Below are positions 35,934 through 47,494 of a DNA stretch of 64,000 nt, piece by piece. The DNA is from Saposhnikovia divaricata. Its lineage: Eukaryota; Streptophyta; Magnoliopsida; Apiales; Apiaceae. Position 1 is the stretch's first letter, and each line of letters begins with the position of its first letter. Both the position numbers and the translations under genes were made by a program. The notes below the pieces were generated by a model. That model had not been told where the DNA came from and did not search any database. It worked only from the letters and a program-made list of their open reading frames with translations. Location: NCBI GenBank assembly GCA_036435485.1, contig CM071594.1, positions 99,537,001-99,601,000 on the forward strand, read 5' to 3'.

Positions 35934-37463
35934 CTGACAAAGTTCATACATGCACATGGTGTTAAAGAAAATATATAAAATTAATCCTCCTTTACAGTAA
36001 TAGGCATTTACGGAAAATTTGATGAACGGAAAATAAATGATTCACCACAAATCACTGCTTGATTTGAACTGGGAGTTCTGAAGTTCGATTTTGGGGGAGA
36101 AGGTTATCTAGCAGATAATCAGGCCTATATTACTTACGTTTTCAAACTCGAAAGTGAGACTTATCCCACAAACAATGCATACAAATCCGAAGAAAAAAAA
36201 ATCATTTTCTGAACAGCTTAAACATCTAATTCTATAAGAGCAAATGAATAACAATAAAAATGTTAATCTAAATCATTTACTAAAGACTTCCATTTTATCT
36301 ATGTTGGTTATTTAGTATGTTGTGACTTGTGATAATTCATGTTCTACTCACAATGTACTTTGGTCCCTCTTTATGTTCAGTAATGTGAGTTCGTATAACT
36401 ATTGTTGAATCCAGAACACTCATGTATGAGTTCCATTCTTTTTCAATCTATAAGATGCTGACAAAAGGAATATATAATGTTTATGCTGGTTCTGGCATTA
36501 GTAGAATGTGAAATTCACATTGATCCATTGGTGACAAGTATACACTTTGCATTCAGCATTACCTAACACTTAAATTCTTCTGGTCCTTGTCAATCATGAA
36601 TCTGTACTTGGTGCATTGTTTTTCTGATGTTGTTTTAGTAAATCTGCAAGCAGGTGAGTACATATAGATTATATCACAGGCTCTGGAAACTTGTGAAGTA
36701 GACTAATTGGTACACAAGGCCTCCTTCTGTGTCCAATGCCTCGCTGACTTCAGTTCCGAGAAAACAATCAACGACATTATAGTCTAATCTACTAATCTAG
36801 TTACCATTCTTAGCCATTATCCAACTAGCTAAAATGCTGCACAATTTTGACTCTGAATTTTGATTAAAAATGTGTCATGAGTCACCTTAAAACTGAAAGA
36901 AGAGTAACTTACACGTAACATATGTGTAAATTTCAAATTAAAAATAACAATGCAGGTAACGCATGTAGCGCAGGTGTGAATGTCTGGTGTGGCTACTAGC
37001 TAGTCAAGACAATTAACCTGTCCTTGTACAAGAACCATGCAGATCATATGTAATTTGTCAACTCAGGTTTTCATCATTTAACTGGCTCTCCCAAACCATG
37101 TCTGTTGAGTAGTACATAAAATAATCTTGTCATAACAACTACAAGTACATATAATAGAGAGGGAAATTGATTAACTAAATATGCAGCCCCGGATGCTAGC
37201 TTATCTGTTATATTCTATTCAACGTGTTATCATGAGTGTTGTACGTGCACCATCTATGGTAGTACGTAAGAATATTAGTATTACAAATCATAATATATTA
37301 GTTGGAAATGTCCTGTGTTTGGTAGTGTTAAAAAAATTAACTGAAGTGTCAAAGATATTCAATCCAGAACAGTGTACGTAACCTTACAACCTATATAACA
37401 GAGTAACACAACAGTTGCCAAGTGAACTCGTAAATAAGTGATACAATAATTTAAACTATATAC
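35934..37463 (-). other. Long first intron of Ptta/Ulp1 gene
   Basis: 1.5 kb between the donor after exon 1 (GTATAT) and the acceptor before exon 2 (TTTGTCAG). AT-rich; I see no gene, repeat array or transposon tip in it. Confidence 0.6.
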
Positions 37464-37993
37464 CTTGATATCCTCCCAAATTGTGTTCTTCAGCCCTTCA
37501 TTTACAGATTTCAAACTCTTGGTATTGATATCCACCTTTTGTCGACCAATTACTCCTATATAAGTCGTGAACTGGTTTTTCCACTTTCCAGGTTTTGGTT
37601 TACCATATTCGTCCAACTCAATCGTTTTCTCAACATCTTTGTTGGCAGTTTGCTCTTTCAGCTTCTTGCATACAGTTGGACCACGTGTTCTTTTTTTGGA
37701 TTCAGTTTGACTAGAATTTGTACTCTCATCCATTAATAAATCTGAAAAAAAGGAGAGAAAGTTCAATAATTAAGCAACATATCAGGAGTATTTACAAAAA
37801 GCAAGAACAGAAAGATTAAATGTATGCTACAGACCTAGAATACATACAAAGAAGCCTTTATTAATTTCACAGTAATTATCTTTTGCTGATTATAATGTGT
37901 ACCAAAATTCTCGTCCATATATGAGGTGGGCAGCCCTGTGGAGAAAGGGGGATTTTCATCAAATTGGTTGTACTCCTCTTCGTCTACAACATC

Positions 37994-38475
37994 CACTAGT
38001 ACAAACTGGACCTATTGCGTCGCCTAAATAGGCCTATAGCGTCGGTTTTTTGGCGTAGTATATGCAGGGGACGCTATAGGTTATGCCTCTAGCGTCGGTT
38101 AAATTGGCGACGCTAAAAGTCGGCTATGGCGTCGATCATTTAAATGACCGACGCTATAGGTATAGCTTATAGCGTCGCCCCTTTAAAATGCCGACGCTAT
38201 AGGTAGAACTTATAGCGTCGCCCCTTAAAATGCCGACGTTATAGGTATAACCTATAGCGTCGCCCTTTAAAATGCTGACGCTATAGGTTATACCTATAGC
38301 GTCGCCCTTTCAAATGACCGACGCTATAGGTTAATTTTTTAAAAAAAAAATACCTATAGCGTCGCCCTTTCAAATGACCGACGCTATAGGTCAATTTTTT
38401 TTAAAAAAAAAAACCTATAGCGTCGCCCCTTCAAATGACCGACGCTATAGGTCAATTTTTTTAAAAAAAAAAAAT
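37994..38475. repeat. CACTA-2 subterminal array, left
   Basis: About a dozen copies of CCTATAGCGTCG and its complement CGACGCTATAGG. Several form larger units of about 65 bases separated by poly-A/T (38290-38475). Confidence 0.9.
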
Positions 38476-38654
38476 TTCAAAATTGGAATTTCACCATTAC
38501 AAAATATAATCCAAGAACACCAAACAAGTTTAAACACAATTTTTCCATACATATATATTACAAACTTCAACTACAAAAAAAAATGTCTATAAGAACTAAA
38601 AAAAATTGTCTATATATTACAATTTTTCTATACATATATATAGTTACAATTTTT
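38476..38654. other. Short AT-rich spacer in CACTA-2
   Basis: No gene is seen between the left array and the last captured exon. Confidence 0.5.
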
Positions 38655-38765
38655 CTATATATTGCTATCTCTTTCATGTGCTAGTGCTGTTGTACCTTCT
38701 GCTTCTTCCAATTTTGAATAAAGTTCAGCTTCTGCTGCTAGTTGGCGTGCATACATATCAGCATC
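38655..38765 (-). pseudogene. Flotillin-like segment joined to last PSI exon
   Basis: Past the TAA the same frame continues ASADADMYARQLAAEAELYS and then EEAEGTTALA. PSI proteins do not have this here. It resembles the coiled-coil end of plant flotillins (xADAxFYARQQAAEAELYAKxKEAEGLVAL). It suggests a second captured gene fused in the same exon. The match is short and repetitive, so another Ala/Glu-rich coil is possible. Confidence 0.5.
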
Positions 38766-41580
38766 TGCACTTGCTTAATCATCTGTCTTCTGCTTGTCTG
38801 CATAATGAAGTGTTTCGATTCGAGTGATTTCTATTGGGCCATTCTGTTTATGATTTACTTCAGTCCTGTACAATAAAAATCAGCTTAAATATACAATCAT
38901 TACTTTTTTTTTATACCTCATTTCTGTATTCATTGATAATAATTATAATAGTAAAAAAGGGGATAACATGTAAAAACTAAAAACACACTAACCGCATGCT
39001 TGCCCACTCTCCAACCCAACCAAATCCGTGATGGGCCCTATATTACATAGTTTCAAGAAACCTAGAATAAGTATAATTAGGACAGAAAACTAAAAGTTTG
39101 ATGATAAAAGCAAACCTGTTAAGATCTTACTTTGATGTGTTTGTACCAATAGGAGCAAGCCAACGCAAAGTTTTCTCCATCTCAGTTTTTATCTCTGGAA
39201 CTGTGAGCTGTAATAAGAACTAAGAAGTTACATGATTACATCCAACATAGGGGATCCAGGGAAAAAACTAAAATAATGATAATTTTGTTAGTAGAACGAA
39301 CAGTGTTACGGTGATAATAAAGTTTTTATAACTGCAAGTGATAGTATTTTGTCGATCAAGTTTCATGCTTATTGGAGATAATTAAGATGAAACAGTAAAA
39401 TTAAAGAGTACCTCTTCTTTGACGTGAAAGGTTTGTAATTTGGAACGCAGAGATGATTTTATACAAGGAGGCAAGTTCTGGTATAAAAACTCTCTAGTAC
39501 TAGAAGGCACGGAGGTGGAACGGGCAACCTGATCATTTTATAAAAACACTCTGAGAATAAATAATTTAAAGCGTAAACTCCCAAATTAAGTACCTCGCTT
39601 AACATCGACATATGATAAACAGAAAATTCTGTAAAGTTTTTAACCATAGTTTGAGAAATGGGAATTATAAATGATTACAAACTAGATATTAAAGATGTTT
39701 CTGTTATTTAGCAAAAACAAAAATTTTAAGAAGGTTTATGTTAAATCTACTATAAAAATTACAATATTACAATAGTTTAAGCTATTATACTGTGCATTTG
39801 TGGCCTTCCTTGCACATGGTATATTATGAAGTAGACACCACAATGCATTAGCATTTGAAAGTGGAAATACAGGAACCAAATTTTCAGAATTCTGTACCAA
39901 GTAGCAAAAAGATGAAACACTTACTATTGAGTCAATCTGTTGGACAATGTTAGCATAATGCAAAGACAGACCAGAAGGTCCCAGTCTTCTTTGGATGCTC
40001 AAAGGTCCGTTCGATTCTGTATTAGCATCTGCATTACCAATTTACAACAATAGATAGCTTTCACAAAAGTGAGAAGATAAGCAAAACAAACTCTAGAGAT
40101 TCGTTAAAAAGAAACACCAACAGTGTGAACAATATACAGAAACGATAAAATTATAATTGTAGACTTAGTTCTAGGAAGAAAATAACCACTTGTGTTGCAG
40201 AAAAATTATAAATTTATGCACACAAATTGTTAAAAGAAGTGTTGAGATGTGCAATTTAACTTCTAATAGGCATCTTGAATGTCATGTATGACTTACTAAT
40301 GCTATTGGCATGCCTGAACCTCACTGATAAAAACACCAGCACAAGCTGTAATGCAACAATCACCTCTTTTAAGAGACAACAAATGTTGCACATATTTGCG
40401 TGCTTGGTTGAGACTTGAGAGCTATACAAAGGGGACTCCAAGATAATATATCCACTTACTGCGATCATTGCCTCAATCAAACTTATCACTATGTAAGAAT
40501 TAATTCTCCAACCATAATTCCTTCCAGAAAATACTGCACCACAGTGGCTAATTTCCTAATCATGCTTACATTGTTCAGAGTGGTTACTGTCCATGATCAA
40601 ATGCAAAAGCCAACAAAATAGGATTATGGTTTATATTTGGCAGACAAGTGTTATGTTTACTAGCTTATACACCTGCTGTCCACAAGGATTTATAATTTAA
40701 TTTGACATTTTTATAATATATATGTGTTAGATTTGTAGTTCTTGAAATATTTTCTTGAAATATGTCAATTAATTTTGATAAGATCCATCTTACCCTTGTT
40801 AGATATGTGAGGATACAACAAGAAACATATAATGACATTGTGCACTGAGATATTCCCCTAACCTTAAAGAGAGCAATGAATGACATGGAGTTTCTAGTTT
40901 CTCCAGAACCTTTTGGTATGACTTGATCAAGTGATGCCACAAAGAGAAAAAGAATTGTATCAAGTACAAATGCTAAGCCACCACTTGAAACTTGCACATA
41001 CATATAAATTTGTAGCTAAGGCATCAGATGATGTCATAAATGGGAGACGGGATAAAGTTGTAAAACGGCTATATGACTTCATTTATTTAAAATCCAATAT
41101 ATGTGTTGTTTCTGTTTACGTACTAACGAGATTAATACGTAGAGCATAGAGGAGGTAGCATAAACCTTGAAAAGGTTGCAGTAAATTACATCAAGGGCAA
41201 ATTTAAAATATAGGGAATTTACGTACTTGTACCACAAAATGCATTATTTATTTCTCGATTTAGAAAGAGGACAATATCAACAAGCTTCTCCATCACCTGT
41301 AGTTCACAGAATCACAGAAGATCTCTGAGAAGTTTCCTTATAAATGGTTAAAGAATGAACTAGCTAAGAGAAGAAAAACTATGCTCACGCCTTAAAAAAA
41401 ACAAAATTGATACTGCTTTGTATCTAAACACAATAAATGGGTAACCTCTGTAGTCAAACTATAGAGAAATATCAGTAGCTACCTCTTCCATACTCTTGGA
41501 CCACAGTGATTTTTTCTTTAAAGCTTTTACTTTCTTCTTTTGGTCTTTTAATTCTAGCCTTAAAGTTGAAAGGGCCTCAC
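38655..41580 (-). pseudogene. Captured PSI-type (DUF668) gene segment, seven exons
   Basis: Minus-strand exons with GT-AG borders: 41580-41483, 41296-41227, 40028-39925, 39528-39412, 39207-39131, 39037-38993, 38865-38655. In order they read KKKSLWSKSMEE, VMEKLVDIVLFLNREINNAF, RLGPSGLSLHYANIVQQID, SSTREFLYQNLPPCIKSSLR, EIKTEMEKTLRWLAPIGTNT, HHGFGWVGEWASMR and ITRIETLHYADKQKTDD. This is the conserved order in plant PSK SIMULATOR (PSI1-like) proteins, nuclear growth regulators, from the end of DUF3475 into DUF668. Introns are kept, so it was copied as genomic DNA. A TAA follows TDD in the last exon and the two termini of the host protein are missing. Confidence 0.88.
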
Positions 41581-42909
41581 CTGCAAGCCAGAGAAGATAA
41601 TTATATACATTTTAAACAGAATGCTATCTTTAAATACTTGGAAAGAGTTAATTGACCCTACTTTAACAGCAAAAAAATTATGAGTATACTACTTCATAAC
41701 AACTGCGAATAAAGTCAAGTGAGTGGATAGCTGATCTTCAGGATTGATACCTCAGATTGATATAAAGACCTTGGAACACGAACCCTGCTTCGATTACATC
41801 CAACTCGAACCGTAATTGAACTCTTGAACCAAGCTCGAACCCTAATCCTTGAGAGAGACGAGCGACTGAGCGAAAGAGCGAGAGATAGTAAGCAAGAGAG
41901 AGTGAGCGATTAAGTGAGAGGCGAGATAAGGTTAGAGAGAGAGAGAGAGAGGAGAGTTGGAGAGAAATTGAGAGAGCCGAAGAAATGAATTGGGGAAACT
42001 GGTGATTTAGGGTTAAAAAGGAAACGGGGATAGTTTATTAATTTCATAATTTAGCTTTTCACTTAAAAATAAATTATTTAGTTTTTGTAAATTTAAAATA
42101 AATATATAAAGTTGAGGAATTATTTTTTAAACGTAGAAATTTAAATTAGCTGTCTCCCCATATTTTTAAAACGATTTTAGGATCAAAAACGAATTAAATA
42201 TAAACTTTACAAGTTTGATCTTTTAAATGAAATATAATTCATAAAATTAAATTATTAAATATAAAAAAAAAATCTTCTAATAATTTTAAAAACTAAGTAA
42301 ATATATAAAGGTAATATTACAAAAGATTTATGATTTTTAATAACTCCAATGATTGAGAGATCATTCATCACACAAATAAGATAACATTCATCACACAAAT
42401 AGTGGGTATGACTTTTTGGTGTTTATGAATTTATTTTCAAAAATTGTCATTTTCCTATTTTTATTTAATTATTTTTATTTATTTTACAACTAGTTAAAAA
42501 TGGGAAAAAATAAAAAAATGGAATTTTTTTGAAAATAAGGTAACATTCAATCTGCACTAGTGGGGTATTTTATTAAGTGAAATAATTGAGTGAAATAGCT
42601 GGGCTCTTATTTTTGCGATTTCCCCCCACTCGGCTACGTGAAATGTCTGCATATAAATATTCTATATGCACTATAGAGTGACTTTGTGTGCTACTGTAGC
42701 ATATAAATATTTCCTTATATTTAAAACAATAAATATTTCCTTTTTAAAAAAAGAACTGTATATTTAAAATTATTAAAAATATATTTAATATTTATAAAAA
42801 TATAATTAATCATTTATTTGATATTTCAAAAATATATTCCATATTTATAAAAATATTTTTGATATTTTATAAATTAGCTAAAAATGGGGGGAAAAACAAA
42901 CAAAATAGA
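41581..42909. other. CACTA-2 middle: possible captured leader, then AT-rich DNA
   Basis: 41840-42000 is GA-rich on the plus strand with a GA microsatellite near 41935-41953. On the minus strand this is CT-rich, like a plant 5' leader or promoter, and may have come with the PSI segment. 42010-42910 is AT-rich with one isolated unit of the array that follows (about 42388-42555). No gene is seen. Confidence 0.5.
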
Positions 42910-42914
42910 AATTT

Positions 42915-43700
42915 TTTGAAAGTAGTGCAAGATTAATCACACAAATAGTGAGTATGACTACTTTGGTGTGTATGAATTTATTTTCAAAAATTGTCATTTT
43001 TCCTATTTTTATTTAATTTTTTGATTTATTTTACAAACTAGTTAAAAATGGGAAAAAAATAAAAAAAAATGGAAAATTAGTGAAATTAAGGTAACATTAT
43101 CACACAAATAGTGAGTATGGCTACTTTGGTGTGTATGAATTTATTTTCAAAAATTGTCATTTTTCTTATTTTTATTTAATTTTTTGATTTTATTTTACAA
43201 ACTAGTTAAAAATGGGACAAAAATAAAAAAAATGGATTTTTTTTGAAAATAAGGTAACATTCATCACACAAATAGTGAGTATGACTACTTTGGTATGTAT
43301 GAATTTATTTTCAAAAATTGTCATTTTTCCTATTTTTATTTAATTTTTTGATTTTATTTTACAAACTAGTTAAAATGGGAAAAAAAATAAAAAAATAGAA
43401 TTTTTTTGAAAATAAGGTAACATTCGTCACACAAATAGTGAGTATGACTCCGTGTATGAATTTAGTTTCAAAAATTGTCATTTTTTCTATTTTTATTTAA
43501 TTTTTTGATTTTATTTTATAAACTAGTTAAAAATGGGAAAAAAAATAAAAAAAAATGGAAATTTTTTGAAAATAAGGTAACATTCATCACACAAATTGTG
43601 AGTATTACTATTTTGGTGTGTATAAATTTATTTTCAAAAATTGTAAATTTTCCTATTTTTATTTATTTATTTTTATTTATTATACAAACTAGTTAAAAAT
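42915..43700. repeat. Tandem array, unit about 165 bases, five copies
   Basis: Units begin near CATCACACAAATAGTGAGTATG, continue TTATTTTCAAAAATTGTCATTT and end ACTAGTTAAAAATGGG followed by A-rich sequence. Starts are near 42930, 43095, 43260, 43425 and 43585. A diverged sixth copy lies near 42388. Confidence 0.85.
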
Positions 43701-43704
43701 TGTA

Positions 43705-44123
43705 TAGGTATACCTATATCGTCGCCCTTTTAAGGGGCGACGCTATAGGCTACACCAATAGTGTCGCCCTTAAAAGGGCGACGCAATAAACTACACTTAT
43801 AGCGTCGCCCGCTAAAATGCCGACGCTATAGTTATGTTCTATAGCGTCGTCCTTCGAATGGGCGACGCTATAGGTATACCTATAGCATCGCCTTTTAATA
43901 GGCGACGCTTTAGGTTATACCTATAGCGTCGCCTTTTAATAGGCGACGTTATAGGTTATACCTATAGCGTCTGTTGATGCAAACAACCGACGCTATAGCT
44001 TCTGGCAGAAGTCAATAAGCGTCGGTTAATGCAAACAACCGACGCAATAGGTAAAGTGGCGACGCTATAGGTCAATAACCGACGCTATAGGTGGCGACGC
44101 AATAGGTCTTGTTTGTACTAGTG
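43705..44123. repeat. CACTA-2 subterminal array, right
   Basis: Dense copies of CTATAGCGTCGCC and its complement, with variants containing AACCGACGC, up to the tip at 44123. It mirrors the left array. Confidence 0.9.
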
Positions 44124-44562
44124 ATCATCAATACCCAGAATTCGTCTTTTGCCTTGAACAACAATCGAACATTTAGAATCAGCGGGGTCTTGAATGTAAA
44201 ATACTTGCTTCACTTGTGTTGCAAGTATGAAGGGATCATCTTCATGACCAAAGCGACTGAAGTCCACTAAAGTGAAACCTAACTCATCCTCTCGAACACC
44301 ACGTCGGATATCAAACCACTTACATTTAAATAAAGCAATCTTGAAGTCTCTATAATCAAGCTCCCAAATATGTTCAATAATTCCAAAATAAGAATTTTTC
44401 ACATCTCGCGATTGAGCGTTACTACTTCTATCAATTTCTGTTGACGAAGCTTCCATACATACTCCACTATTTTGCATAGCACTTTTTCCGTCTTGATGTT
44501 GGGTATAGAATGTGTATCCATTGACATCATAACTTTCATAAGACCTCACAAGCACTCCAGGG

Positions 44563-44800
44563 CACTACTACAGATTTGCACTTAAATAGCGTTTTTTTAG
44601 CTCTTACATAGCGTTTTTAAACTCTATCTAAGGAGCCGCTATTGAAGTGAGGATCACTTAAAAAACGTTTTGTTTGCCATTCTATAAGTGAAGCTCTTAG
44701 ATAGCATTTTCAGAAGTGTTATCTAAGTAAGTGTTTTTTAAGCACTTGTTTTTTTGTATAGCTCTTTTTAAAGCGATATGTAAGTGACATTTTTAAAAAA
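44563..44800. repeat. CACTA-3 subterminal array, left
   Basis: Several copies of ATAGCGTTTTT and CTTACATAGC/CTATCTAAG in both orientations; the mirror array is at about 47495-47724. Confidence 0.8.
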
Positions 44801-45714
44801 AAACTATATATTTATTTTTCTGCCTTCCTTTTTACCTCTACTATTCTTACCATTTTAAAAAATAATAAACATACAAAGACAATAATATACTCCGCAATAT
44901 ATTTGGCAAAAAAAAGACATAAAATTTTGATCACAAAATGCATAAACAAATTCTGCTATTAAACATTTTCAATTTAATGTTTACATCCACAAAACAAAGA
45001 TATAGGTCTCAGTTATATAATAAAAGCCTTCAAATTACAAAAAGGCTGAAACATTTTACACTAATATTATTAGGCACTAGTTAAGCATACTGCGTAGCTG
45101 CTCATCAACTTGGTTCCTCTTCAAGTCACAAGATCTACAAAAAAACAAAATATGCTTAGTTTTCCCCTGAAAACCTCTTCAAGTCACAATATCTCCAAAA
45201 AAACAAAATATGCTTAGCTTTCCCCTGAAAATTATTGTACAAAAGTTTCTTAAAACAAAAGACCACTTTTCTCAAAATATTGCATCAGTAATAAGAAAAA
45301 AAAACCACATTTAAGTGTTTTACCTTTGCTTGAATACCCTTGCATCTCCAGCAGAGTGTCCAGTTGCATCAGGTTGAGCTTTCCTAAAGTCATCTTTGTG
45401 AAAGATAGAGTAGTTTTTCAAGACAAATCATTGTTTAACCAAATATAGTCTTGGTCAGACTGAAATCGAAATATAGGCTATGATATGATGACAGAAAGAA
45501 ACATATATAGTTTACAATTTGTACATTAAATTATCTAAGGAAACAAGGGACTATAACTGATTAAGATTGCAAGTCAAGACAATTCAATTACCATAATGAT
45601 AGAAACTAAAGACTAAAGACTATTCTCAAACTCAATGCCTTGTATTAAAAACAATAACATGTCGATCCTAAACCGGGCTTAAAAATGTATGGAAACATAC
45701 TATGCTGGATTCTC

Positions 45715-45780
45715 ACCTTCAAATCCACATAAGTTCGGCGGTTAGCATCATCAAAGGAACACATTTTGACATCACGCCAC
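45715..45780 (-). pseudogene. Captured telomere-repeat-binding Myb exon (TRP/TBP-like)
   Basis: A 66-base exon with CAG acceptor and AAG|GTGAG donor reads WRDVKMCSFDDANRRTYVDL. It matches the Myb/SANT DNA-binding domain of plant double-strand telomere binding proteins (WRxVKxxxFxxxxHRTYVDLKDKWK). It is one exon only, so no binding function is expected. It is followed at 45345-45400 by an unrecognised exon-like stretch (AQPDATGHSAGDARVFKQ). Confidence 0.65.
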
Positions 45781-45955
45781 CTGCAGGATCAGATGACAAA
45801 CAAACACAGAATCTTTTCAATTTGAAAATGAATTTCTCTTATTTGCACAAGAATCATAAGAAATTAGTGGTTAATGTAGAGCATAGAAGCAAATGTAAAG
45901 TCGCCTAACCTTGATAATTCTTGATTTGTTTAACAAGAATTCTGAACATTAACAC

Positions 45956-46585
45956 CCACCAATATATGTGAAGAACAAACAAGGAGAAGAGAAGAGTATT
46001 GCAAACGTAATAGTAGGCAATTCTGTACTTCTCTTTGTCCAAAACCTTGAGAAGTTCATAACTGCCACAAGAAGGTCAAACAACATTGTTCATTGCTCTT
46101 TTAATCTTTTGAACATAATAGCTGATAGAAAATAAAAGAGTGGGTCAGAAAGACATGTAAAAATCACAAAGATGTATGATAGTTTCAAATTATATACCTA
46201 ATAAACTATCAACACCCCTAAAACTTAAGTAATGAAATATATTGGTAGAGATTCAGACCATGACAAAAGTTGACAATTTAAATTGTTTCATTCATTGTAC
46301 TTCTATAGCATATCTTATATAACCTCTAAGATTCTGATGTTAGCAGAGCAAAACAATAAATTAGACGATGACCAAAGCAATAAGAAGGAAATCTCACCTT
46401 GTACTCCTGAGGATCCAAAAGTGATAGTCATTAAGGCAAAACAAAATCCATGATAATTGACGAACAGGATAAATGAAAAGCTGGCAAGTCTCTCTGCTCC
46501 TCCATATTTAGACATCTTTCCAACTTCAAGAAATACATCACTAGCATCATGAATAGCCAGAATAACAGAGCCCACTCGAATGAAT
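45956..46585 (-). pseudogene. Captured ceramide synthase (LAG1/LOH) exons
   Basis: Exon 46585-46398 reads FIRVGSVILAIHDASDVFLE then VGKMSKYGGAERLASFSFIL. This is the TLC-domain core of plant LAG1 homologues, including the conserved HDASD motif; these enzymes of the endoplasmic reticulum join fatty acyl-CoA to long-chain bases. The end of that exon is frameshifted. Exon 46061-45956 reads SYELLKVLDKEKYR and NTLLFSLFVLHIYWW, the next part of the same domain. The N-terminal half of the enzyme is missing. Confidence 0.88.
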
Positions 46586-47494
46586 CTGTAACAATTAACA
46601 TAACCACAAAGCAATCAATTTAACTCCATTTCATACCAGGATGTTAACAATCATGAAGGGTCATTTGTCTATCCAATTTGCCATACCCACTCTACAACAA
46701 AAAATCTCAAAATTAAATCCAAGAATGCAGATACATAAATCACCATCAAAACCAATAATCAGAAAATTAGTATTACCCAGAAGATCAAGGGAAGAAAAGC
46801 AGTGTAAAAAGGCACAGAAACAACACAAGACAAGGCAGAGAAAAAACCATCCAAAACTCCATTTTGGTATTTCTGCAAATCCAACCACCAAACAAGCTAA
46901 AATCAACCACAAAACATAAACAAGAACCATGAAACACTACAATAACATATAAAAATACACACAAACTTGATAATATGTATAATTATCAAAAATGCCCACC
47001 AAGAAAAGATTAGTTAAACAACCTGAATGTGAAGTATAATGGGAATTTCAGAACGCACTTTGGCAGAAACCCAAGGAAAGGTTAAAGATCGAAGCTTAAT
47101 TGATGCATAGCTTAGTTGCCCATAAATGTGTTCATGAAGGAGACGAGTGACAAAGCAAGAATAGGGGGTGCAAGCGCGAATCGAAGCGTCATCAGGAGCG
47201 AAGAGAGTACGAAGCGTCGGAGAGAGACGGAATCACCATAACGAGTTCTTGAAAGCCGAGGTAGTTTAAATGAGATCTTGGGAATTAGGGATTGGGGATC
47301 GATAGTTTGAATTGGGTATCGATAGTTTGATATGAGAGAGAGGGGGGAGGGGGGAGGGGTGAGGGAGGGAGAGAGAGGCGGCGAGGGCTGAGAGAGGTTA
47401 ACCTAAAATTATTCATAGGAATGAGGTTTTAGTTTGTGTTGTAGTGTTATGTTATAATAAATTAAAAATAAATAAATATTTCTTAAAATACATT
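46586..47494. other. CACTA-3 upstream part, possible captured leader
   Basis: 46641-46930 has long open frames on both strands that are not recognisable and look intronic. 47150-47400 is richer in G and C than its surroundings, and on the minus strand resembles a plant promoter or leader. It contains a G-rich run at 47342-47370. Confidence 0.4.
47342..47370 (+). other. G-quadruplex-prone run
   Basis: Five G-runs of three or more within 29 bases (GGGGGGAGGGGGGAGGGG then GAGGGAGGG). On the opposite strand it is a C-run in a CT-rich tract. Confidence 0.6.

Larger units (their letters stand above)
31802..37732 (-). pseudogene. CACTA-1 Ptta/En-Spm protein with Ulp1-like C48 protease domain
   Basis: Eleven exons with GT-AG borders can be traced: 37732-37464, 35933-35742, 35662-35393, 35290-34821, 34160-33958, 33842-33523, 33398-33231, 33142-33038, 32956-32875, 32091-31987, 31891-31802. 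Exons 1-4 match the plant Ptta/En-Spm protein (RGPTVCKKLKEQ; EGEDPCEKYDYITKEQWEIF; GGHVRGVGGGACIRDVFG) and end in a coiled coil. Exon 5 has FVQWPKNLILLG. Exons 7-11 form a Ulp1-type cysteine protease: the His is in HWLLLL and the Cys in QQGGTECGYYVMRYM. Stops occur at 35111-35113, 33958-33960 and 31856-31858, so the gene is broken. Partner of tnp2; its role in transposition is poorly known. Confidence 0.85.
37994..44123. mobile_element. CACTA-2: non-autonomous element with captured host exons, 6.1 kb
   Basis: The tips are CACTAGTACAAACTGG and …TTTGTACTAGTG, with target duplication ATC at 37991-37993 and 44124-44126. Both ends lead into arrays of CCTATAGCGTCG. It has no transposase. Its middle (38655-41580) holds host-gene exons and it has a tandem array at about 42915-43700. 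The first 12 bases of its tip equal those of CACTA-1, so a CACTA-1-type enzyme may have moved it. It sits in the C-terminal part of tnp2. Confidence 0.93.

Noticed and set aside
37994..38475. Regular repeats that at first look like a CRISPR array
   Set aside because: Units occur in both orientations, vary in length and sit at a CACTA tip; this is a eukaryotic transposon subterminal array.
42550..42560. CACTAGTG near 42556 as a further CACTA tip
   Set aside because: It is a bare palindrome inside CACTA-2 with no array, no partner tip and no target duplication.
46641..46930. Overlapping open frames on both strands in CACTA-3 (hydrophobic on minus)
   Set aside because: Not recognisable, lies upstream of a captured exon acceptor, and is most likely intron.
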